Origin: Mycolicibacterium sp. S2-37
GTDB lineage: Bacteria > Actinomycetota > Actinomycetes > Mycobacteriales > Mycobacteriaceae
DNA length: 64,000 bases
Assembly (NCBI RefSeq): GCF_017352375.1
Contig: NZ_JAFEVR010000004.1
Coordinates: forward strand, 1,302,001-1,366,000
Reading direction: 5' to 3'
Below, piece after piece: positions 24,799-31,080 of this stretch; the first letter of the stretch is position 1; every line of letters starts with the position of its first letter. A program made the position numbers and the translations under genes. A model generated the notes under the pieces. That model saw only the letters and a list, made by a program, of their open reading frames with translations, did no database searches and was not told where the DNA came from.

Positions 24799-24835
24799 CA
24801 CGCCGACGTCCCCCCCGGTCGATCGCACAAATGCC

Positions 24836-24860
24836 GTTTGCGCGGCGAGGGCCCGGGTAC
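24836..24860 (+). promoter_or_regulatory. SigF promoter, perfect consensus, for the GT2 gene
   Basis: GTTT (24836-24839), 15 bp, GGGTAC (24855-24860), exactly the mycobacterial SigF pattern. The expected start of transcription is about 7 bp later, leaving only a few bases of leader before the ATG at 24872. Confidence 0.7.
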
Positions 24861-24871
24861 GGAAGACAATT

Positions 24872-25819
24872 ATGGGACAACGGTTTCCGTCGTCGCCGCG
24901 GACGACGTTCGTGATCGCCAGCCGTGACCGCGCCGACGAGCTCGCCTCCGTCGTCGAGCGCCTGCTCGACACCACAGACTGCCCGGTGGTGGTCGTCGAC
25001 AACGCCTCCCGCGACGACTCCGTGGCCACCGTCGGGCGCATCGCCGCACGCGCGGCGGGCCGGGTGCAGCTCATCGAGCTCGGCAGCAACCGTGGCGCCG
25101 TGGGCCGCAACGCCGGTGTCGCCGCGAGCCGGACGCCGTATGTCGCCTTCTGCGACGACGATTCGTGGTGGCAGCCCGACGCCCCGCGGCTCGCCGAGGA
25201 GACCTTCGACGCCCATCCTTCGGTCGGTCTGCTGGCGGCCAGGACCATCGTGCTGCCGCGTGACGAAGAGGACGCCTTCTCCACGATGCTGGCCGACAGC
25301 CCGCTCGGGCACCGGCCGCATCTGCCCGGGCCGTCCATCCTCGGCTTCATGTCGTGTGCGGCGATCGTGCGCAAGGCGGCTTTTCAGGCGGCGGGCGGTT
25401 TTTCGGACATCCTGCACTTCCGCGGTGAGGAGATGCTGCTGGCCGTCGACATGGCCGCACTCGGCTGGGATCTGTGCTACGTACCGGCGCTGGTCGCCGT
25501 GCACCAGCCGTCCCAGGTCCGCGCCACCTCCTCCGCGCAGGCCGCCCGGGTGATGCGCAACGATGTGCTGACCACCTGGCTGCGTCGACCGGCCGCGCAC
25601 TGTCTGCGTGCCGCAGGCACCCTGCTGACGAGCGCGGGGCGCGATGCCGAACATGCAAGGGCCGCAGGCGAAGCCCTGCTCCGGGTGCCCGTCGTGGTGG
25701 CTCAGCGCCACCGGCTGCCCCGTCACGTCGAGAGCGCGCTGTCGGTGCTGGAGTCCGCCGGAGACCGTCATCGCGACGAGACCGTCGTCGCCGTCACCGC
25801 AGTCGCCGGCCGCTCGTAG
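24872..25819 (+). CDS. Glycosyltransferase family 2
   Basis: Protein of 315 residues: TFVIASRDRADELASVV at the nucleotide-sugar strand, VVVVDNASRDDS, SNRGAVGRNAGV and the metal site CDDDSWW near residue 90, followed by FRGEEMLLAVD. It transfers a sugar from a nucleotide donor; donor and acceptor are unknown. It is the only rightward gene inside the glycan cluster and overlaps the 3' end of the convergent GT4 gene by 52 bp. Its SigF-type promoter would make its expression stress-dependent. Confidence 0.85.
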   Translation: MGQRFPSSPRTTFVIASRDRADELASVVERLLDTTDCPVVVVDNASRDDSVATVGRIAARAAGRVQLIELGSNRGAVGRNAGVAASRTPYVAFCDDDSWWQPDAPRLAEETFDAHPSVGLLAARTIVLPRDEEDAFSTMLADSPLGHRPHLPGPSILGFMSCAAIVRKAAFQAAGGFSDILHFRGEEMLLAVDMAALGWDLCYVPALVAVHQPSQVRATSSAQAARVMRNDVLTTWLRRPAAHCLRAAGTLLTSAGRDAEHARAAGEALLRVPVVVAQRHRLPRHVESALSVLESAGDRHRDETVVAVTAVAGRS

Positions 25820-27006
25820 TGCGCGCCGACCAACCGGTCGTAGATGCGCTGGGTGTCTGCCGCGACGCGATCCCACGAGTAGCGGGCACGTGCGCGGTCC
25901 CGCCCCGCCGCGCCCAGACTCTGGCGCAGGAAGGCATCCTGCAGCAGGAGATTGACCGCATCGGCGACCTCGCCGTGCCGCTTCGGGGTGACCAGCCGGC
26001 CGGTGACGTCGTGCACGACCGTGTCGAGCATTCCGCCGACGGCCGCGGCAACGACCGGGACACCACAGGCCATGGCCTCCAGGGGGACGATGCCGAACGG
26101 TTCGTACCACGGCGTGCAGGCCACCACGTCGGCCGACCGCAGCAGTGCGGGCATGTCCGCCCGCGCCACCGCGCCGTGCAGTACGAGGCGATCGGAGACG
26201 CCGAGTTGTTCGGCGAGTCCCCGCAGCCGGCGAGCCTCCGGATCCGCCTCCACCTCCGCCCGGTCCGGGCCGCCGACGAGCACCAATTCGGCGTCCGGGA
26301 TGGCGGGCAGCGCCCGCACCACGACGTCGAATCCCTTCCGCTCCACGAATCGTCCGACGCTGACGATGCGGGGACGGCCGGTGCGCTCCGCCTTGGGCCC
26401 GTCCGGGGTGAACAGATCGAGGTCGACACCGCAGGGCACCACCGAGGTCCGGTTGCGGGGGCGGCCCAACCGCATCAGCTCGAACACCTCGTCGGTACAG
26501 GTGGCCGCCACCCAGGTCGCCTGACGCGCGATCATGGCTTCGAGCCGGAGCCGTTCCGGCGGACTGGTGTCCTGCGCGCCCTGGTGCCGGCGCTTGACCA
26601 CCCCGAGCGCGTGGAACGTCTGCACCGCAGGTATGCCCGGATCGCGCGCAGCCAGCTGAGTGGCGATACCCGACATCCAGAAGTGGGCGTGTGCGACGTC
26701 GGGACGGTCGGTGCGCCACTGCTGGTCCAGGTAGCTCGCGAACGGACCCATGTGGGTCAGCAGTTCGTCCTTGGGCAACTGTCGCGGCGGACCCGCGGGT
26801 ACGTGGACGACCGTGTACCCCTGCGGCGTGGTCAGACGTTCGGGCAGGTCGGGATCGTCGCGCCGCGTGTAGACGCTGACCTGGTGGCCGAGCCGGGCCA
26901 GCGCCGCGGACAATTCGGCGACGTGAACGTTCTGTCCACCGGCATCCACACCACCGAGGGCCGCCAGCGGACTGGCATGTTCGGAAACCATCGCGATCTT
27001 CAACAT
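25768..27006 (-). CDS. Glycosyltransferase family 4
   Basis: GT-B enzyme of 412 residues. The N-terminal GGVDAGGQNVHVAELSAAL is the acceptor-side glycine loop shared with MshA and sucrose-phosphate synthase types; the donor site includes SVGRFVERKGFD and the E-x7-E motif EPFGIVPLEAMACG near 305. Retaining transfer from a UDP- or GDP-sugar is expected. The gene belongs to the leftward glycan genes, 21 bp after the upstream glycosyltransferase. Acceptor unknown. Confidence 0.88.
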   Translation of the reverse strand: MLKIAMVSEHASPLAALGGVDAGGQNVHVAELSAALARLGHQVSVYTRRDDPDLPERLTTPQGYTVVHVPAGPPRQLPKDELLTHMGPFASYLDQQWRTDRPDVAHAHFWMSGIATQLAARDPGIPAVQTFHALGVVKRRHQGAQDTSPPERLRLEAMIARQATWVAATCTDEVFELMRLGRPRNRTSVVPCGVDLDLFTPDGPKAERTGRPRIVSVGRFVERKGFDVVVRALPAIPDAELVLVGGPDRAEVEADPEARRLRGLAEQLGVSDRLVLHGAVARADMPALLRSADVVACTPWYEPFGIVPLEAMACGVPVVAAAVGGMLDTVVHDVTGRLVTPKRHGEVADAVNLLLQDAFLRQSLGAAGRDRARARYSWDRVAADTQRIYDRLVGAHYERPATAVTATTVSSR

Positions 27007-27027
27007 CGCGTCCTCTCCCGCGAGGGC

Positions 27028-28023
27028 TCAGTCACAGACCTCGTCGATCAACCGGTCCCAGTCCCCCAGGAATCGATCGAGCGAGAAGTGCGCCATCGCG
27101 AAATCCCGTGCCGCCTTGCCCGCGGCACACGCTGCGGGCAGATCGGACACGTATCCAACCAGCGCTGATGCCAGTGTCTTGACATCTGCACTCACCACGC
27201 CCGCCTCGGCGGGCACCACCATCGACGCCATCGTGGTGGCCGCTGCCACCACCGGCATTCCGAGAAACATCGCTTCGAGAAGCGACAGCCCCAGGGACGT
27301 CCACCTGGGGGTGTGCAGGTACACCCGCCGGCGGGCCACGTCGCGGTGCAGTTGCGGACCGGTCACGTCGCCCTGCGCGCGGACGCCCGGCCAGCCGCGT
27401 TCGGCCAGTTCCGGTGTCCCGATACCCCATACGTCGATCGGCACCTTTTCGCCGAGTACAGGCAGGAGGTCGGCGCCGACGGTCCGCCAGCGGCGCAACG
27501 GCTCGTTGATCATCGTCGCGGCCGCGGCGATCTCACCGGTGAACTGCATTCCCGGATCGGCGATTCCGTGATCGATGACCAGGGTCGGCGCCGCACCGCT
27601 GTCCCACATCAGCCGGTTGAAGTCGGTGACGTGCACGATGGGGATGTCGCTGCGACCCGCCAGGGGGTGCACGCTGTCGACCGCGAAGGGCCGTGGAGCG
27701 TTGTGTTCGACGAAGACGGCCGGAAGGTCGGCACCCGGGCGTCGGCCGGTCCAACGCTCGACGAGTTCGATCTCCTCGGGCCGCTGGAGCACCACCAGGT
27801 CGATGTCCGCATCATGCAACCGCTCGAGCGGGATCTCCTCGGCCCGCGGCCAGTCACGGCCCAGCAGACCGCGGCCGGCCGCGTCCCTGGCGTCGTTGAC
27901 CGGAATCAGGTAGCGGTGCTGCCCGGCCACCAGCGACTGCAGCCACGACCCGTGCACATGCCACACGAGTATCGAGCGCACACCGACAGCCACCCGTCCG
28001 GCGTATCCCGGCACATCGGCCAT
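27028..28023 (-). CDS. Glycosyltransferase (GT4-like)
   Basis: Protein of 331 residues. The C-terminal part shows a GT-B donor-binding region, TPRWTSLGLSLLEAMFLGMPVV, with the E-x-M pattern of GT4 enzymes; the N-terminal part includes RSILVWHVHGSW and VFVEHNAPRP. No exact family is recognised. It is the most upstream leftward glycan gene. The 124 bp upstream (28024-28147) separate it from the divergent SDR and contain a SigF-like promoter for that SDR; no clear promoter for this gene was seen. Confidence 0.78.
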   Translation of the reverse strand: MADVPGYAGRVAVGVRSILVWHVHGSWLQSLVAGQHRYLIPVNDARDAAGRGLLGRDWPRAEEIPLERLHDADIDLVVLQRPEEIELVERWTGRRPGADLPAVFVEHNAPRPFAVDSVHPLAGRSDIPIVHVTDFNRLMWDSGAAPTLVIDHGIADPGMQFTGEIAAAATMINEPLRRWRTVGADLLPVLGEKVPIDVWGIGTPELAERGWPGVRAQGDVTGPQLHRDVARRRVYLHTPRWTSLGLSLLEAMFLGMPVVAAATTMASMVVPAEAGVVSADVKTLASALVGYVSDLPAACAAGKAARDFAMAHFSLDRFLGDWDRLIDEVCD

Positions 28024-28112
28024 AAACGTCGAACGTTCGAGAATTCACTTTCCGGCCCAGTCCAACTTCGCGATGTGGATTGCACGCGCGTCGATGCCAG
28101 CACTGGCTCCCC

Positions 28113-28137
28113 GTTTGGGACGACGCCACCCGGCTAC
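28113..28137 (+). promoter_or_regulatory. SigF-like promoter of the SDR gene at 28148
   Basis: GTTT (28113-28116), 15 bp, GGCTAC (28132-28137): one mismatch from GGGTAC. Transcription would start a few bases before the ATG at 28148. Confidence 0.5.
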
Positions 28138-28147
28138 TCCCGCCGTC

Positions 28148-29017
28148 ATGGCTGACTCGACAACGCACTCCGCACCGACTCCCGACGCCGTCATTCCCTA
28201 CCCCGGTCACACCGCCGACATGTCCGAGCGGCCACGCGACGAGATGCGCGAGTACGTCGGTCGCGACCTGCTGCTCGGCAAGCGCGCCCTCATCACCGGG
28301 GGCGACTCGGGTATCGGCCGGGCGGTCGCGATCGCGTTCGCGAAGGAGGGCGCCGACGTGGCGATCGCCTACCTCTCCGAGGACGACGACGCCGAGCACA
28401 CCGCCGGCCTGGTGGAAGCCGCCGGGCGCACCTGCGTGCGGTTCCCCGGTGACCTCGCCGAGGCCGAGCAGTGCCGCACCGTGGTCGAGCGCACCGTGAC
28501 CGAGCTGGGCGGACTCGACATCGTCGTCAACAACGTCGCCTACCAGAATCCGCAGGAGTCACTGACCGACATCAGCGACGCACAGTGGCGGCGGACGTTC
28601 GCGGTGAACATCGACAGCTTCTTCCACGTCACGAAGGCGGCGCTGGCCCACCTCCCCGACGGCGCGGCGATCATCAACACCGCCTCGATCAACGGTCTAC
28701 GGGGCAACAAGTCGCTGATCGACTACTCGGCGACCAAGGGCGCGATCCTGGCCCTGACATACTCGCTGGCCCAGTCGCTGGCCGACCGCAACATCCGGGT
28801 GAACTGCGTGGCGCCGGGTCCGGTATGGACACCGCTGATCCCTGCGACGATGGACCAGGAGAAGGCCGAGAGCTTCGGTGAGCAGGTCCCGATGGGCCGC
28901 GCAGCCCAGCCCGACGAGATCGCGCCGTCCTATGTGTTCTTCGCCGCGGGACTGATGTCCTCGTACTACAGCGGTGAAGTGCTCGCACCCATCGGCGGCG
29001 AGACGCTGCCTGGCTGA
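28148..29017 (+). CDS. Stress-type short-chain dehydrogenase (GSP39/YhdF-like)
   Basis: Protein of 289 residues. It has an N-terminal tail of about 40 residues, then ALITGGDSGIGRAVA (Rossmann), NNVAYQN in place of NNAG, catalytic Ser in NTASING and Tyr-Lys in YSATKGA. This long-tailed SDR subfamily includes Bacillus general stress protein 39 and YhdF-type reductases. The substrate is unknown. A SigF-like promoter and the next gene, csbD, support a general-stress role. The ATG at 28148 fits the promoter distance; upstream in-frame codons are unconserved. Confidence 0.85.
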   Translation: MADSTTHSAPTPDAVIPYPGHTADMSERPRDEMREYVGRDLLLGKRALITGGDSGIGRAVAIAFAKEGADVAIAYLSEDDDAEHTAGLVEAAGRTCVRFPGDLAEAEQCRTVVERTVTELGGLDIVVNNVAYQNPQESLTDISDAQWRRTFAVNIDSFFHVTKAALAHLPDGAAIINTASINGLRGNKSLIDYSATKGAILALTYSLAQSLADRNIRVNCVAPGPVWTPLIPATMDQEKAESFGEQVPMGRAAQPDEIAPSYVFFAAGLMSSYYSGEVLAPIGGETLPG

Positions 29018-29019
29018 TC

Positions 29020-29045
29020 GTTTAACGGTTCGCGCGTTCGGGCAC
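29020..29045 (+). promoter_or_regulatory. SigF-like promoter of the CsbD gene
   Basis: GTTT (29020-29023), 16 bp, GGGCAC (29040-29045): one mismatch from GGGTAC. It begins 3 bp after the SDR stop and lies 39 bp upstream of the CsbD start, with a GAAAGG ribosome-binding site between. Confidence 0.5.
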
Positions 29046-29084
29046 CCCGTTCCCAGCACGATCCATCGCTGACGAAAGGTGAGC

Positions 29085-29321
29085 ATGACCGAGAAGAACA
29101 GTGGTCCTGAAGAAGGCATCAAGGGCGTTGTCGAGGACGTGAAGGGCAAGGCGAAGGAGACGGTCGGCACCGTCACCGGCCGCGACGACATGGTGCGGGA
29201 AGGCAAGGCCCAGCAGGACAAGGCCGACGCCCAGCAGCATGCCGCTCAGAAGGAAGCCGAGGCGGAGGCCGCCCGCGGTGGCGCCAAGGCAGCCGAGGAG
29301 CGCCAGAAGAGCGAGCAGTAA
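29085..29321 (+). CDS. CsbD-family stress protein
   Basis: Protein of 78 residues, hydrophilic and Lys/Glu/Ala-rich, with the family core GIKGVVEDVKGKAKETVGTV. CsbD is a sigma-B general stress protein in Bacillus of unknown biochemical role. The C-terminal half is Gln/Glu/Lys-rich low-complexity sequence. Start ATG 29085 was preferred over a GTG 6 bp upstream because of the AAAGG spacing. A strong terminator follows. Confidence 0.9.
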   Translation: MTEKNSGPEEGIKGVVEDVKGKAKETVGTVTGRDDMVREGKAQQDKADAQQHAAQKEAEAEAARGGAKAAEERQKSEQ

Positions 29322-29344
29322 CTCGCCGACATACTCGAACATCG

Positions 29345-29375
29345 AAGAGGCCCAACCGGTTCGGTTGGGCCTCTT
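29345..29375. terminator. Bidirectional rho-independent terminator
   Basis: Perfect 14-bp stem (29345-29358 with 29362-29375) around a GTT loop. The arms end in AA and TT, giving a short U-run on both strands. It ends csbD on the plus strand and the UsfY-like gene on the minus strand. Confidence 0.9.
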
Positions 29376-29385
29376 TGCTGTTGCG

Positions 29386-29694
29386 TCAGCTGCTGGGCTG
29401 TTGCATATCGGTGTCGGGGTGCTCGGCATGCCAGCGTTCCTCGATGTTGCGCACTCTGCGGTGCGCAAGCTTGAACCACACTCCCGCGATGGCGAACGCC
29501 ACGGCCGAGATGCAGCCGAGAACGATGCCGACAGTGTGATTGGACGTGGCGTGGGCGGCCAGCGCCGAGACGAACATCACCAGCGCGATACCGAGCACGA
29601 TGATCGCCGGCATGTTGGTGGTGTCCTTCATCGTCTCGCCGGCGTGCGGACGTGTGGTCCGCGCGTGGTCAACCGGGTCGTCAGGACTCTTCAT
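29386..29694 (-). CDS. UsfY-like two-helix membrane protein
   Basis: Protein of 102 residues. The N-terminal segment DPVDHARTTRPHAGETMKD resembles the start of M. tuberculosis UsfY (Rv3288c) as I remember it. Two hydrophobic helices follow (about 28-48 and 55-75) and a charged tail with the HRRVRNIEERW pattern. Function unknown; usfY lies next to rsbW-sigF in M. tuberculosis, here 16 kb away. Start ATG 29692-29694 has GAGGAG upstream, and a good SigF promoter stands before it. Confidence 0.78.
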   Translation of the reverse strand: MKSPDDPVDHARTTRPHAGETMKDTTNMPAIIVLGIALVMFVSALAAHATSNHTVGIVLGCISAVAFAIAGVWFKLAHRRVRNIEERWHAEHPDTDMQQPSS

Positions 29695-29722
29695 CGGTAC
29701 TCCTCTATAGGCACACACTGGC

Positions 29723-29748
29723 CTACCCGATGACCGGCGGGGCGAAAC
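29723..29748 (-). promoter_or_regulatory. SigF promoter of the UsfY-like gene
   Basis: On the minus strand GTTT (29748-29745), 16 bp, GGGTAG (29728-29723). This matches the SigF pattern at all positions but the last base of the -10. The start codon is 29 bp downstream with GAGGAG in between. Confidence 0.65.
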
Positions 29749-29763
29749 GGGATGCGACGGGTG

Positions 29764-30132
29764 TCAGCTGAATACGGCGGGTCCGGCCAGGGGCGGCATG
29801 CTGGTGGCGACGACCACCAGCATGAGCGTGAGCAGGAACCATCCGGAGGCCTGCCAGGCCGCCCAGGCGTCACTGTGCCGGCGATGCTGCAGCATGCGCG
29901 CGAAGGCGCGAGTGGAACCCGCCAGCAGAATGGCCGGGGCGCCGAGGCCGAGCATGGTGCGCTGGGGAGTGCCGCAGGCCAGGGGGTCGGCGACCGATCC
30001 GCCGCACGTGCTCACCCACACCGCGGCCACCAGCACAAAGACCGCACCCAGAGCGGCCATCCCGAGGGTGTAGCGCACGACGTCGCGCACGTGCGCATGG
30101 TCGGGCCGAACATCATGTGGATGCTGATACAT
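29764..30132 (-). CDS. Small membrane protein (Rv3289c-like)
   Basis: Protein of 122 residues with about three hydrophobic helices (around 22-42, 58-75 and 96-117) and a cysteine pair in STCGGS and LACG between the first two. No enzymatic motif is seen. By position next to the UsfY-like gene it corresponds to Rv3289c of M. tuberculosis. The minus strand shows a GGGTAG (30145-30140) just before the start, but the -35 match is poor. Its stop lies 15 bp from the -35 of the usfY promoter. Confidence 0.65.
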   Translation of the reverse strand: MYQHPHDVRPDHAHVRDVVRYTLGMAALGAVFVLVAAVWVSTCGGSVADPLACGTPQRTMLGLGAPAILLAGSTRAFARMLQHRRHSDAWAAWQASGWFLLTLMLVVVATSMPPLAGPAVFS

Positions 30133-30179
30133 GGCGCACCTACCCGGGAGATCTCGCGCTGACCAGGTGAAAGTGCCCG

Positions 30180-30196
30180 TTATCAGGTTGTGATAA
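30180..30196. promoter_or_regulatory. Palindromic operator candidate upstream of the molybdoenzyme genes
   Basis: TTATCA-GGTTG-TGATAA is a perfect 6-bp dyad with a 5-bp spacer, 50 bp upstream of the FAD-subunit start and 39 bp before a -10-like TACCGT (30235-30240). The AT-rich dyad stands out from the GC-rich surroundings. The cognate regulator is not evident in the window. Confidence 0.5.
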
Positions 30197-30246
30197 ACGC
30201 CGGCCTGCGAGATGCGTACCGGTCCGCGGGTGATTACCGTCGGCGG

Positions 30247-31080
30247 ATGGATCTCGACACCGTCGGCGCGGTCCGTGTGCCGACGAGCAGAGCCGAGTTG
30301 TGGCCGATGCCGGCCGGTGACGCGGTGCTGGCCGGGGGCACCTGGCTGTTCTCCGAACCGCAACCCCATCTGCGTCGACTGATCGACCTGACCGGGCTCG
30401 GCTGGCGTGCCGTCGAGATCGACGACGACGGCGTGCGACTTGCCGCCACCTGCACGCTCGCCGAGGTGTCCGCCCTGTCGGAACAGCTCAGCCACCGGCG
30501 TCCCCGCTGGACCGCGGCGCCCCTGTTGCACCAGTGCTGCACCGCCCTGCTGGCCTCGCCGAAGATCTGGCAGACCGCGACCGTGGGCGGGAACATCTGC
30601 CTGTCCCTTCCGGCCGGGGCGATGATCTCGATGGCGACCGCACTGGACGCTGAGCTCACCGTGTGGCGCGCGAACGGCACCGACGTCACCACCGCTGTCG
30701 AGCACTTCGTCACGGGTCTGCAGACCAATGCGCTGGGTCCGGGTGACGTGCTGCGGGAGATCCGTCTGCCCGCTGCCGCACTGCGCGGGCGAGTCGCGAT
30801 GCGCAAGCTGGCCTCCGCTGCGCTGGGCCGCTCGGCGGTGGTCGTGATCGGCCGCCGGGATGCGGTCGCCGACGGCGGTGGATTCGTGCTGTCGGTGACC
30901 GCAGCGACGGTGCGCCCCTTCGTGTTCCGATTCGCCACTGCACCGGGACCCGACGCGATCCTCGCAGCGTGTGACTCGATCCCCGACCCCGCCTGGACCG
31001 ACGATCCACACGGCGCCCCGGACTGGCGCAGGGCGATGACGCTGCTGCTCGCCCGCCAGATCTCTGAGGAACTCTCGTGA
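30247..31080 (+). CDS. FAD-binding subunit of a xanthine dehydrogenase-family molybdoenzyme
   Basis: Protein of 277 residues, CoxM/XdhB-like. AVLAGGTWLFSEP near residue 30 resembles the first FAD loop (AGGT), and TATVGGNICLSLPAG (about 112-126) is the second FAD-binding motif (TVGGNI). It passes electrons from the Mo/Fe-S subunit to NAD+ or oxygen. Start ATG 30247 lies 6 bp after TACCGT, so translation is probably leaderless. Its stop overlaps the next start (GTGA). The urate operon at 10 kb makes purine oxidation attractive, but an aldehyde oxidase role is possible. Confidence 0.85.
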   Translation: MDLDTVGAVRVPTSRAELWPMPAGDAVLAGGTWLFSEPQPHLRRLIDLTGLGWRAVEIDDDGVRLAATCTLAEVSALSEQLSHRRPRWTAAPLLHQCCTALLASPKIWQTATVGGNICLSLPAGAMISMATALDAELTVWRANGTDVTTAVEHFVTGLQTNALGPGDVLREIRLPAAALRGRVAMRKLASAALGRSAVVVIGRRDAVADGGGFVLSVTAATVRPFVFRFATAPGPDAILAACDSIPDPAWTDDPHGAPDWRRAMTLLLARQISEELS

